From positions 1-46,591 of the IMG/VR virus record IMGVR_UViG_3300047287_000318: DNA of 46,591 nucleotides; one strand, written 5' to 3'. Made by a program: the position numbers and the translations under genes. Shown here piece by piece: positions 15,673 through 26,500 of the stretch (positions are counted from its first letter, which is position 1; each line of letters opens with the position of its first letter). Source of the stretch: a virus. The notes beneath the pieces were generated by a model, which was given only the letters and a program-made list of their open reading frames with translations, made no database searches and had not been told where the DNA came from.

Positions 15673-18662
15673 CGCGCAAGCTTCTGCCCTACGAGCATCA
15701 ACTCATTGAAGTTCTTGGCGTCACGGAAGAGGAATATCTTGAATTTTTATACTATCAGAAAGAGTACGAAGACATCAAGGTCGGTACGCAACTTGACGCT
15801 AGAGCGGATTTTGGAATTGTTGCACTTGTCCTAACGGTTGTCGGTATTCTGTTTCAGGTTGCAGCGGTTCTTCTAGCGCCAAAGCCACAAGTTCCCGAAT
15901 TCAAGGGACAAGGGCAAACAAAAGAACAGCGCATAAACCCACGCTACGGATTCAATGGTGCGCAAGAACTTGCGATTTACGGTGATCAGGTCCCACTTAT
16001 TTATACCAATACCAGTCAAAATTCGTTCGGAGGCGTAAGAGTTAGCACTGCTTTGCTTTGGTCTGCCGTTCTTTCGTTCGGATCCTCGCAATTTATGCGA
16101 CTTATGATGATGGTTGGCGCAGGCCCTGTGGTTCAGATTGATCCTGCGCGTACTGCCATAGGTAATATTCTTGTTAATGATATTCCCGGTAGTGTTATAT
16201 GGCAATACTTCAACAAGAATACATATACATCGTACTCTGATTTAGTTGCAAATTTTCCGACAGATCCGACAAGCACTAATAGCTCAGCTCCAACTGCTGG
16301 ATTTACGTGGAAAGGAACTACTGGCTTTAGCCAGAGCTATGCGCCAAGCTCAACAAATGAATGCACTATAACCGCGACTATACCAATCAAAACAAATGCT
16401 GCCTCAATAGATCCAAGTGGAGACAGAAAATTCGCTGGTGTTCGCGTAGAATTTAGGCCGGCTACTGGCCTTCTAGAAACATATTGGAATACCGCGCTTG
16501 TTATTGGGACGCGTGAACTTGTTCCATATGGCGCAGATTGGACTTTAACGATACCATCATATGTTGACGCAACTGATAACACCTATACAGCGGATTTAGC
16601 ACAGGAGACGAGAATAGCTCTTTCGGAAGTAATTGAGGAGGGTTCACTCTTTAAGATAGGAAGTGCTATTTTTAAGTTAATCAATTATTCATATTCTGGT
16701 TCAGAACCAGACATAGCCAAATACAGCATGACGGCAATCTTGAGGTGCGTTCAGACCGGAAAGATGCCCTATTTCCCCTATGATATAGAACATCATCTAA
16801 GCAGTGCCGCAAATGGTATAGTAGACGCAACTGTTGACAATTTTTACACAAAATGTCTCGCAAGAATTTCTATCGCAACCTATGCAAGCATTACTCCGAG
16901 CCATGCTGTTGAGTTTGCATTGCGCCTGACCGCTTATAGAAGAGTTAGTGGCAGACTTAAAGACTATGGAACTAGCGGCTCAAGTTATGGGTACAAAGAT
17001 AAAGATAATGGCAAGCAGCGAAGAGTTTCTCTGTTTATTGTTAAATATAGATTTTCTAACGCGGTATTTTGGACAACATTTCCAGTTATATTTGCATTTA
17101 ATGGATCAACTGAACAGGTTACTTTTAGCTCTATTCGCCTATTATCGAGTACTCAGCAAAGTTGGCAGGTTCAATTCGAGCCTGTACTTGAATTAAAAAC
17201 AGAGTATGAAATTTGCGGGCATCAAGGTGTTTTCCTAATTTCTACTAATCGCAGTCATACGACAATTGCGCCTTCTGGCTCACCAATTAGTGTGCAAGCT
17301 TATGGCGTTTACAAGCCTGGCGTATTTCAATATCCACCTACTGGACTTGAGAATTTACCAAAAGAAACAAGGAGTTATGGGCTGTTTAGTCAGGAAACAT
17401 ACACTGATACACAATTTTCATATGAACAAACCGCAGAGCTTACAATTACAGCTGTAAATGAAATTCAAGATATTCAATGGTCAAGTATTAGTCCAAATCT
17501 GTATTCGGGAATTTCGACATTTGCGCTCCATGCTTTCTCTGGTCGAAATATTCAACAATTGCGCGACACATCAGTATTTGTCACTCAGGGCAAGCAATGC
17601 TTTACAATTTCAACAAATGGATCAGTTACTGCTTCAAGTACTTCTAGTAGTTATGCTCCAGATATTTTTATTGATACTGTTCTTGATAGTACGCATGGTA
17701 TCGGCGCTTATGCAGATAGCGACGCAATACAGCTTCAACGCTTGGGCGAATCAAAAGCTTTTTGCCAAGCTAACCAATTATTTATGGATGGTGTAATTGC
17801 AGATTCTTCCAACTGGCGTGAATTTTGGGCGCAATATGCACCATTTAGCCTGCTTGAGTTCGCTCGACTCAACGGACAAGATACTTTAATTCCCGCCGTA
17901 CCTTTCAATAAATCAACTGGGGTGATAACAGATCAAATTAGCGTTTCTGCATTATTTAATCAAGGAAATATTATTGAAGGAAGCTATAAAGAAGAATTTT
18001 CAGAATTTATTAACAATACACGATACGTGAATATATCAGTTGTCTACAGGGATGGATCTACAAACAGTGCCTTCCCCAAGAACTCGACTGTCAATGTCAG
18101 GCTTTCCAGCGCACCAGCGAATGCGCCAAGAGAAAGAATTGACATGTCTCAGTTTGTCACAAGAAAAGAGCAAGCAATACTTGTTGCAAAGTATTTATGC
18201 AATGTTAGATTTTACAATCAGCGCTCCGTTGAATTTAGTACATTCCCTAGCGATTCCCCTGTTTCTCCCGGCGACTACTGCTTCGTTGATGTTGGCGTTA
18301 ATCGCTGGGATGGCATTTATACGGGCAGAGTTGAGGCGGGTGGCTTCCTTAATGCGCCGATTGCCTCGATTCCGAACGGCACCTACTCCGCCATGGTGAG
18401 CCTTCCTGGCTCCACTCCTGCAACGGTGGGATCCGTCTCTGTCAGCAATAACATTGCTACCGCATTGTCTGCTTATACTGGCGCGTTGTTTGTTCTTGGA
18501 ACAACTATTAGCACTAAAAGAGTTTTTCGTGTTGTAGAGGTTTCCATGGATGAGGAAGCACAGGTAACAATTAGAGCTGTCGAGCATCCCTGTGCTGGGT
18601 CTGGCACAAATCTTACTAGCAAGATAGCTCAGTTCTCTTCTGGCTTTATTATTGAAGAATAA
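15669..18662 (+). CDS. Central tail tip protein, lambda J-like with N-terminal membrane-like segment
   Basis: 997 residues. It overlaps the upstream gene by ATGA (15669-15672). Residues 48-70 (FGIVALVLTVVGILFQVAAVLLA) are a hydrophobic segment like those in lambda I/J-type N-termini, followed by PKPQVPEFKGQGQ. The remainder is a chain of beta domains; the region around residues 700-830 (SDAIQLQRLGESKAFCQANQLFMDGV ... FARLNGQDTLIPAVPF) and the motif FSTFPSDSPVSPGDYCFVDVG resemble the hub and fibronectin-like parts of J-family receptor-binding tail tips. It probably forms the trimeric tip. Mostly AT-rich with a GC-rich patch at 18240-18470. Confidence 0.7.
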   Translation: MTRKLLPYEHQLIEVLGVTEEEYLEFLYYQKEYEDIKVGTQLDARADFGIVALVLTVVGILFQVAAVLLAPKPQVPEFKGQGQTKEQRINPRYGFNGAQELAIYGDQVPLIYTNTSQNSFGGVRVSTALLWSAVLSFGSSQFMRLMMMVGAGPVVQIDPARTAIGNILVNDIPGSVIWQYFNKNTYTSYSDLVANFPTDPTSTNSSAPTAGFTWKGTTGFSQSYAPSSTNECTITATIPIKTNAASIDPSGDRKFAGVRVEFRPATGLLETYWNTALVIGTRELVPYGADWTLTIPSYVDATDNTYTADLAQETRIALSEVIEEGSLFKIGSAIFKLINYSYSGSEPDIAKYSMTAILRCVQTGKMPYFPYDIEHHLSSAANGIVDATVDNFYTKCLARISIATYASITPSHAVEFALRLTAYRRVSGRLKDYGTSGSSYGYKDKDNGKQRRVSLFIVKYRFSNAVFWTTFPVIFAFNGSTEQVTFSSIRLLSSTQQSWQVQFEPVLELKTEYEICGHQGVFLISTNRSHTTIAPSGSPISVQAYGVYKPGVFQYPPTGLENLPKETRSYGLFSQETYTDTQFSYEQTAELTITAVNEIQDIQWSSISPNLYSGISTFALHAFSGRNIQQLRDTSVFVTQGKQCFTISTNGSVTASSTSSSYAPDIFIDTVLDSTHGIGAYADSDAIQLQRLGESKAFCQANQLFMDGVIADSSNWREFWAQYAPFSLLEFARLNGQDTLIPAVPFNKSTGVITDQISVSALFNQGNIIEGSYKEEFSEFINNTRYVNISVVYRDGSTNSAFPKNSTVNVRLSSAPANAPRERIDMSQFVTRKEQAILVAKYLCNVRFYNQRSVEFSTFPSDSPVSPGDYCFVDVGVNRWDGIYTGRVEAGGFLNAPIASIPNGTYSAMVSLPGSTPATVGSVSVSNNIATALSAYTGALFVLGTTISTKRVFRVVEVSMDEEAQVTIRAVEHPCAGSGTNLTSKIAQFSSGFIIEE

Positions 18663-18713
18663 ATCGCTGGCCCCGCTAACCTGAGGCCATTGAGCCCCTA
18701 GTCCTGCTTCCAA

Positions 18714-19151
18714 ATGGCCTTCTACACGGGTTGCAACGGCTCTGTCGTTTATAACGCGAAACCGGTTGCCAAGGTTCGTGACTGGTCACTTGAGACGACA
18801 GTTGCTCTCCTTGATACAACTACCATGGGTAGCTGTATTAATACTTATATTGCCGGCAATAAAGGAGCAACTGGCAGCGCAACCCTGATGTACTATCGCC
18901 TTGAAACTGGCGAGTCTACAACTTTTACCGAATTTACCGCCCTGCTCTCCAATATTCACAAAATTGGAGATGTATCCAAGACGCCAGTTCAGCTGACCCT
19001 GAAAGTTGGCACTGGAACCAATGATGACATTATTGCAAATGTCTTCATCACTTCCGCCTCGATTTCTGTTGGCACTGGTGAACTCGTGACTGTTCCCATC
19101 CAGTTCACAGTTGACGGTGATTTTCTCACTGGTGGCGTTATTACTGCATGA
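18714..19151 (+). CDS. Tail-tube paralogue 2 (tail tip or fibre-attachment ring)
   Basis: 145 residues. AKVRDWSLETTVALLDTTTMG ... GNKGATGSATLMYYRL aligns by eye with AEVRDWSIEISRAEIDVTTIG ... SGFGDANGSATVYM of the tail tube at 6719. The C-terminal strands (NVFITSASISVGTGELVTVPIQF) match the tube's terminal strands. It lacks the inserted beta module. Located directly after the J-like gene, it probably forms a tube-fold ring at the tail tip or a collar for fibres. Its stop overlaps the next start as ATGA. Confidence 0.65.
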   Translation: MAFYTGCNGSVVYNAKPVAKVRDWSLETTVALLDTTTMGSCINTYIAGNKGATGSATLMYYRLETGESTTFTEFTALLSNIHKIGDVSKTPVQLTLKVGTGTNDDIIANVFITSASISVGTGELVTVPIQFTVDGDFLTGGVITA

Positions 19152-20014
19152 CGTATTTTGTTGGTTATCAAGGTGGCGTAAGGCTCAAGCGTTCGTCTTT
19201 GGGCTTTTTCTCTTCTTCGATTCTTGCGGATGACGTAAGTGTCGTCCTCAATCGAATTGGCATTGAGAGCGCGGTAGATAACCTGCTGACTGGCGACAGA
19301 ATTCTCATATCAACAGATGATCCGCGAGGGCTTATATGCTTTCCGGTCGGAACGTGGGCGGACCTGACAATTGAATCAGAGATTGACGTATACATTAATA
19401 TAAATGCAGTTGGGGGTCTGCGCCTTTTCAGGACATTTGAAGATGCGGTGAACAATAACAGGTCTGCAGAAATTGTGGTTTCTGAATTTACTGGAGATCC
19501 TATTCCTGTCCTCGTTCAAATTAAAGACACAAGCTATAAGATACTAGGGGATGTTACTGGTTACACAATCAATACCGATAGAGAAGCGATAGATGTAACT
19601 GCGCTCTCTGATAGATTCAGAAAGCAGCATAGCGCTGGGTTAATTAGCGGTAGCGGCAGTATTGACTGCATTTTTAATCCATTGTCATCTGGAGTTGCTG
19701 AGGCATCTATCCTGATGATTCAACTTATACAACGAATCGAGGTTGGCAGCAGTTTTCAGTGCGCCCTATATCTTGTAAATTCAAGCAATGAGCAAGATGA
19801 GCAGAGCGTATTCTATGAGTTTTCTGGCATGGTAACAAAAGCTGGGGTTACGGTTGATACAAATAATGCAATTACTTGCAGTATTGATTTTGTTTCTACT
19901 GGTGAGATTAGGTTGCTTGTTGGTGAAATTCAGGGTTACATTTTGAAGGAAAGCGACGACAAGCTGATTGTCGAACCAACGCTTGGCTACCTGTTGAAGG
20001 AAACCATAGACTGA
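19148..20014 (+). CDS. Tail-tube paralogue 3 with N-terminal extension
   Basis: 288 residues, ATGA-coupled to paralogue 2. Residues about 125-260 hold a third tube-fold domain: DVTGYTINTDREAIDVTALSD ... GLISGSGSIDCIF. The first 120 residues, starting MTYFVGYQGGVRLKRS, are an extra beta domain that begins like a further tube-type entry strand. The C-terminus repeats a short motif: GYILKESDDKLIVE then GYLLKETID. Followed by the giant fibre gene, so it may be the adaptor between tail tip and fibres (inference). Confidence 0.6.
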   Translation: MTYFVGYQGGVRLKRSSLGFFSSSILADDVSVVLNRIGIESAVDNLLTGDRILISTDDPRGLICFPVGTWADLTIESEIDVYININAVGGLRLFRTFEDAVNNNRSAEIVVSEFTGDPIPVLVQIKDTSYKILGDVTGYTINTDREAIDVTALSDRFRKQHSAGLISGSGSIDCIFNPLSSGVAEASILMIQLIQRIEVGSSFQCALYLVNSSNEQDEQSVFYEFSGMVTKAGVTVDTNNAITCSIDFVSTGEIRLLVGEIQGYILKESDDKLIVEPTLGYLLKETID

Positions 20015-20038
20015 GGCATCGTCTTCTACTGCAGCGAC

Positions 20039-23000
20039 GTGGCCGACTCGCGTATAACACAGCTGACCGCTCTTTCCGGCGTTGCGTTAGCTGCAAATGA
20101 TGTTCTGCCTATTGCAGATATAAGTGCGAGTGAAACTAAAAAAATTACATCAAAAGATCTTGTTCAGTTTGGGCTTGGGCTGACTGATGCTGGATCTATT
20201 GATATTGCAAAACTTAATCAATCAAGCGTCACAAAAATCGGCTCTACCGCAATTGGCGCCGGAGCAATTACAGCAATTAAGTTTGCCAGTAATTCAAGTA
20301 TTGCTGTTCAGACCGGTACTCCAGTTTCGGACAACTTTGAAGGACGCGGATGGTTTGATAGTACCAATAATAAATTAAGTATTTACAAGGCTGGTGTTTA
20401 TACGCAAATAACAATTGCTGGCAGCAGCATTGATTCGCTTAGTATTACTAATACGCAGCTTGCCGATGGCTCTGTTACGACAGCAAAAATTTCTGCACTT
20501 GGGCTTGGCACAGCTGCTTATGCAGATCTAAGTATTACCGGCGCAAAAATTGCAAACTCTACTATTACCGATGCCAAGCTTGCCGTAGATGCAGCAATAA
20601 ATAATATTCAACCTGCAACACTTGATATTGCAAAAATTAATCAATCGAGTGTATCAAAGCTAACAACTACTGCGCTTGCCGATGATGCAGTTACGGGCGC
20701 AAAGCTTGCGGATAATTCTTCGATCGCTGTTCAGCCGGGCGCACCGAACACCAACAATTTTGAAGGGCGTGGTTGGTTTGATAGTGTCAACAATAAGCTG
20801 AGTATCTATAAGTCTAGCGTATTTTCACCGCTAACTATTTCTGGCGCAAACATTGATGTTGGCACTATTGGTGCCGATCAGATAGCTAGTGGTGTTATTA
20901 CCACCGCAAAAATTTCAGCTACTGGACTGAGCACTGCCGCTTTCGCTGACCTTAGCGTTACAACTGCAAAGATTGCAGCTGGCGCTGTAACTGATGCAAA
21001 ACTTGCTACTGGTGCAGCAATTGCAAATATTGCTGATGGTTCGCTTGATATTTCTAAAATTAATCAGTCAAGCACAACAAAACTTGGGTCTTCAGCAATT
21101 GCTGATGGATCAATTACTGTTTCCAAATTAGCCAATAATTCTACCATTGCTGTTCAGACTGGACAGCCAACAACAAATAATTTTGAAGGTAAGGGCTGGT
21201 ACAACGCAACAAGCGCCGTACTTAGCATTTATGCTAATGGATCATTCAGCCCAATTTCTTTAACCGGTGGCAGCATTGCCGCTGGATCAATCACTACAAC
21301 ACAGATCGCAGATGGCACGATAACAACAACCGATATTTCTTCTGCGGGGCTTGGAACTGCTGCTCTGGCGGATGGAAGTGTGACTACGGTAAAGATTGCA
21401 TCTAGCGCAATCACATCGTCGCTTTTAGCATCATCTTCCGTAACAGAGACAGCAATTGCAACCGGTGCAGTCACGACACTTAAAATAGCCGACGACTCGG
21501 TTACATTTGCTAAGTTCCAGAACATATCGCCAAATGTTTTACTTGGACGCGGCACTGGCGTAGCTGGCGACATCGAGGAAGTTCCCTGCACCGCTTTTAT
21601 CAGGACAGTTCTGGATGATGCAGATGCTGCGACTGTCCGCGCAACGCTTGGACTTGGCAGCCTCGCAACTCAAAATGGAACTGTCTCTGGAGTCAATACC
21701 GGAGATCAAACGATTCAGTTGACTGGTGATGTAACCGGTAGTGGCACTGGTTCTTTTGCTACAACAATAGCAAACCTTGCTGTTACCGCAAGCAAATTAG
21801 CTGCTGATGCTGTAACTACAACAAAAATCTTAGATAGTGCTGTTACTGGTGGCAAGATTGCACTAAATACAATTGCCGGCACAAATCTTGCGAACAACTC
21901 TTCTTGCAAAGTTGAAGCCAATGCTCCTGTTGGGTCTGGTGATTTTGTTGGCCAAAGTTGGTTCAATCTTAATACCGGCATTGAATACACATGGAATGGA
22001 ACAAGCTGGTCTAGACAAGCTGCAATAGGCGCTATTACCTTTAGCGATTCAACGCCAATATCTTTTGCTGTTAGCTATCCAGATGTATATAGTGCAACTA
22101 TAACTACAACTGTAGATTCTCAAGCTGCAAATACAGTTTGGGCTGGTCCTAGCAGTGGCGCAAATACACAGCCAACTTTTAGATCGCTTATCCCAGCAGA
22201 TCTTCCAGACGCAAGCAACTCAACAAAGGGAATTGTCCTACCAGGCACAGGTTTGACTGTTAGCGCTGGGGTGATTAATCACTCAAATTCAACTACGGCC
22301 GGAACATATACAAAAATCACAGTAGATAGCCAGGGGCATGTAACAACGGGTGCGTCACTTTCTGCTTCCGACATTCCAAGTCTCGACGCATCGAAAATAA
22401 CAACTGGTACATTTGCTACAGCAATGCTCGCCGATGATTCGGTTACTGCAGCAAAGATTGCAAACTACGGCATTGCAAAAATCACAGATCTTCTGCCTAA
22501 TACTGTCACTCCAGACTTTACGACGCAGTTACTGCTGAATACGCTAGATCAAACGTTCTACATGCACGATGGAAACGTTTGGCAGCCAATTGGTATTTCT
22601 GCTGGCGCAATTACATTTGCCGGAACATACGACGCTAGCGTAAATCAAATCGCGTCTGTTACGTCTGAAGGTTCTGCCATTGGCCTAACAACTGGCGCTG
22701 CTCTTCCTTCGGCTGCAACAGCAAACAAGGGATACTACGTTGTTGTTTCTGAACTTGGTACTGGTGCTTCTCCAGCGCCCACTGTTGCTCTTGCTCCGCC
22801 TGACATCCTTCTGAGCAATGGATCGGCATGGGTCGAAATTGATGTTTCCAGTACATATACAGCCCAAAGTGCAACGAACGTCGCTTTTGTTCCTGCCGGA
22901 CAGATAGCATCGACAAACGTACAAACAGCAATCGAAGAAGTAAGCAGCGAATGCAGAAATGCTTCAAATATAACCAGTGGAACTCTTGCCGTAGATCGTG

Positions 23001-23548
23001 GTGGCACGAATATTACAAGCTACGCAAAAGGTGACCTGATCGCCGCCAGCGCTGCAACAACTCTGTCGAAGCTAACAGTTGGCACGAACGGCCAAGTTTT
23101 ATGCGCAGATAGCACAACAGCTACTGGTCTTAAATGGATTTCCGTTGGATCTGGCACAGTTACAAATGTAACCGCTTCTGCGCCACTTTCCGTAACAAAC
23201 GGAACAACGACTCCAGCTATTTCAATCAGCTCTGCAAGCACCAGCGCGGCTGGCGTTGTTCAGCTCAGCGATAGCACCTCGACAACCAGCAGCGTTCTCG
23301 CCGCCACCCCAACGGCCGTCAAGGCTGCATATGACCTCGCCGCAGCTGCACTCCCCGCTGCCGGTGGCAGCATCACTGGAGAGCTTCGCATCGGCCCCGT
23401 AGGAACACTTGTGTTTGAGGGTGCAACAGACAATACATTTGAGACAACATTTTTCTTTGTTGACCCAACCGCAGATCGTACAATTACTTTCCGCGATCTA
23501 GCAGGAACTGTTGCGTATACATCAGACCTGGATGACGGGACGTTCTGA
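20039..23548 (+). CDS. Giant tail fibre protein 1 (triple 141-residue repeat)
   Basis: 1169 residues from a GTG start giving MADSRITQLTALSGVALAANDVLPIADIS, a recognisable fibre entry motif. Residues 58-480 are three tandem repeats of exactly 141 residues. A fibre block with GLGSLATQNGTVSGVNTGDQ and LTGDVTGSGTGSF follows, then Thr/Ser/Gly/Ala-rich beta repeats. The C-terminus (FETTFFFVDPTADRTITFRDLAGTVAYTSDLDDGTF) resembles the beta-prism type ends shared with other fibres here (compare ...DGGTF at 31403). No chaperone or sugar-active domain was seen. Likely a long trimeric fibre that binds the cell surface. Confidence 0.8.
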   Translation: MADSRITQLTALSGVALAANDVLPIADISASETKKITSKDLVQFGLGLTDAGSIDIAKLNQSSVTKIGSTAIGAGAITAIKFASNSSIAVQTGTPVSDNFEGRGWFDSTNNKLSIYKAGVYTQITIAGSSIDSLSITNTQLADGSVTTAKISALGLGTAAYADLSITGAKIANSTITDAKLAVDAAINNIQPATLDIAKINQSSVSKLTTTALADDAVTGAKLADNSSIAVQPGAPNTNNFEGRGWFDSVNNKLSIYKSSVFSPLTISGANIDVGTIGADQIASGVITTAKISATGLSTAAFADLSVTTAKIAAGAVTDAKLATGAAIANIADGSLDISKINQSSTTKLGSSAIADGSITVSKLANNSTIAVQTGQPTTNNFEGKGWYNATSAVLSIYANGSFSPISLTGGSIAAGSITTTQIADGTITTTDISSAGLGTAALADGSVTTVKIASSAITSSLLASSSVTETAIATGAVTTLKIADDSVTFAKFQNISPNVLLGRGTGVAGDIEEVPCTAFIRTVLDDADAATVRATLGLGSLATQNGTVSGVNTGDQTIQLTGDVTGSGTGSFATTIANLAVTASKLAADAVTTTKILDSAVTGGKIALNTIAGTNLANNSSCKVEANAPVGSGDFVGQSWFNLNTGIEYTWNGTSWSRQAAIGAITFSDSTPISFAVSYPDVYSATITTTVDSQAANTVWAGPSSGANTQPTFRSLIPADLPDASNSTKGIVLPGTGLTVSAGVINHSNSTTAGTYTKITVDSQGHVTTGASLSASDIPSLDASKITTGTFATAMLADDSVTAAKIANYGIAKITDLLPNTVTPDFTTQLLLNTLDQTFYMHDGNVWQPIGISAGAITFAGTYDASVNQIASVTSEGSAIGLTTGAALPSAATANKGYYVVVSELGTGASPAPTVALAPPDILLSNGSAWVEIDVSSTYTAQSATNVAFVPAGQIASTNVQTAIEEVSSECRNASNITSGTLAVDRGGTNITSYAKGDLIAASAATTLSKLTVGTNGQVLCADSTTATGLKWISVGSGTVTNVTASAPLSVTNGTTTPAISISSASTSAAGVVQLSDSTSTTSSVLAATPTAVKAAYDLAAAALPAAGGSITGELRIGPVGTLVFEGATDNTFETTFFFVDPTADRTITFRDLAGTVAYTSDLDDGTF
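20210..21478 (+). repeat. Three tandem 423-bp coding repeats in fibre 1
   Basis: Units begin at 20210, 20633 and 21056, each with a K-[LI]-NQSS motif. Each carries an AVQ-x-G-x-P...NFEG-[RK]-GW block, an LSIY block and a T-[TD]-AK-[IL] block. The period is exactly 141 codons both times. Confidence 0.9.
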
Positions 23549-23594
23549 TTAGACTACGCGCATTGATTTCCGGCCCTTTTAAGGGTGTTAAGGA

Positions 23595-26500
23595 ATGTCC
23601 CTGCAGCATTACCGCAGCTCCACTGCCAACAAGCGTCCTGTCGCCGCAAATATGGCAGATGGACAAATTGCTGTTAATACTGCAGGTTCATCACCAGGGC
23701 TTTTCATTAAAGATAGTGGTGGCGCAGTAGTAAAGATTGGCCCTGTTCACGTTGGCAGTACCGCACCAAATTCCTCCCCAGCTATTGGTGGATCAACTGG
23801 TAATTCGGTTGGTGAGATTTGGCTGGATACGACTGGCGGAAATTATGCAGTCAAGATATGGGATGGAACTGCTTGGCGATCTGAAGATGGAATATTTGTA
23901 AATACAACTGGCGACACGATGACTGGAAACTTGACGCTTGATGCGTCGAGTCTCATTTTTGATAGCGGCTTGTTCAATACGACTATCAGCGCAACGACTG
24001 CTACTGCAGCGCGTAGTATTTTGCTGCCAGATGCTGGCGGCACTGTTGTTGTAACTGGCGCAACCGGTCAAGTTACAAGTGCGATGATTGCCGATGGAAC
24101 TATTGTTGATGGGGATATTAGTGCAAGTGCGGAGATTGCAGTATCGAAGCTGGCCAATGGTACTGCACGACAATTATTGCAAACGGATACTGCTGGAACT
24201 GGCGTTGAGTGGACAAGTAATCTACAGATACCGGGAAGCCTAGGAGTTACTGGAGCAACAACATTTACCGGCGCAGTAACTTCCAACAATAATATTACGT
24301 TAAATGCACAGAGCGATCTTCGTTTTGCTGATTCTGACAGTAGTAACTGGGTTGCCTTCCAGGCGCCTGCGACTGTTGCGACAAATGTTACCTGGACACT
24401 TCCTAGCGCAGATGGAAGCTCCAATCAAATACTTAGAACCGATGGGGCTGGGAATTTAAGCTGGATTTCTCAGACTACAGGTGGTGATGTCTTTCTCGCC
24501 AATAATAATGCCTTCACTGGCGCAAATACTTTCTTCAATGCGACTGGGCAGGTTATTGGCACAAGCTCAACTCAAGATAGTTTGCTGCTTCGCGGTAGAA
24601 CTGGCGGTACAACTTCGCTGCGCATAAATCTTGAACCAGCTGCATTATCCCAAACGCGAACGATTGTTTTTCCAAATACCGATGGAAATGTAGTCACGAC
24701 TGGTGATACTGGGACTGTTACCAGCGCAATGATTGCAGCAAATACAATTGTAGATGCAGATGTTAGTGCGTCAGCTGAAATAGCTGTTTCCAAGCTCGCC
24801 AATGGAACTGCAAGGCAGTTGTTGCAGACTGATACTGTTGGCACTGGCGTGGAATGGACAAGCAATCTACAAATACCAGGATCGCTTGGCGTAACTGGCG
24901 CAACAACTTTTACTGGTGCAGTTACTTCAGACAATAATATTACTCTTAATGCACAAAATGATCTTCGTTTTGCAGATTCTGACAGTTCTAACTGGGTTGC
25001 ATTACAGGCACCAGCAACTGTAGCCGCAAATGTTACCTGGACGCTGCCGGCCGCCGACGGCTCTTCAAATCAAATCCTAAAAACAGACGGCGCTGGAAAT
25101 CTTGGTTGGGTTACACAATCTGCTGGAGGTGATGTTTTCGCCAATGGCACAAATGCATTTACTGGTGCAAATACTTTTTATAACAATTCTGGTCAAACTT
25201 TCGGTACTGGTACGGGCACTCAGGATGGAATTGTTCTTGCTGGACGTGCAGGCGGCACAACTTCGCTGCGAGTTACTTTCGTCCCTGATGCCCTGACAGG
25301 CAATAGAACGCTAACACTGCCAAATACCAGTGGAACAATCATAACAAGTGGTGATACGGGTACTGTGACGAGCACAATGCTCGCCGACTTAAATATTGTA
25401 AATGCAGATATTAATGCTGCAGCTGAAATAGCCGTATCAAAACTCGCAAATGGAACAGCGCGTCAACTACTTCAAACTGATGCAGATGGAATTAGCGTTG
25501 GATGGACGAGTAACATTTCAATTCCAGGGACACTTGCCGTAACTGGAGTAACGACTCTGACAGGAAGCCTTGTAGCCTCAAGCGATATTACGCTAAATGC
25601 TCAAAACGATCTTCGATTTGCTGACGCCGATAACACAAATTGGGTCGCTTTCCAAGCCCCAACAACAGTTGCATCCAATGTCACTTGGACGCTTCCCGCC
25701 GCAGATGGTACCTCTGGGCAGTTATTAACTACCAATGGCGCAGGAACTTTATCTTGGACGACCGTATCCGGTGGTGGCGTTGGCGATGTAGTTGCTGCAA
25801 GTAATAATGCTTTTACTGGCGCAAATACTTTTTATAACAGCACTGGTCAAACTTTTGGTACTAGCACAAGCACGCAGGATGGAATTGTTCTTCAGGGTCG
25901 TGCTGGTGGCACGCTAAGTTATCGCGCCACGATAGTTCCAACTTCACTGACTGGGAACAGGACTCTTACGCTGCCAAATGAAACGGGAACATTTTTAACA
26001 AGTTCTAGTACCGGTGCGATTGGAAACACGCTACTGACTAATAGCTCGGTAACTGTAAACGGAACCGCAGTCTCACTTGGTGGATCTGCCACTGTTACCG
26101 CAAATACAACCAATGCACTTACTCTTAGTAATGCTGGAACCGGGGCAGCTAGCGGCACAACTTTTAATGGCAGCGCTGCAGTAACTATTTCCTATAACTC
26201 AGTCGGTGCTGCAGCAACGAACCAGACAATGAATATTGGCACGACTGCTGTTGCAATCAACAGGGCGTCGGCCAACCTTGCGCTGACCGGCATCAGCAGC
26301 ATTGCGCTGCCCGGTGCAACGTCGGGGACAGTCACCCTTCAACCGACTGCAGCTGCCGGTACCACGACTCTGACGCTACCCGCGACAAGCGGCACGGTTC
26401 TCACAACGTCAAATTCGATAACCGTCAACGGCACCAGTGTTTCGCTTAATACCGGGGGCACGATTACAGCCAATACCCCAAACAGCTTGACCTTTAACAA

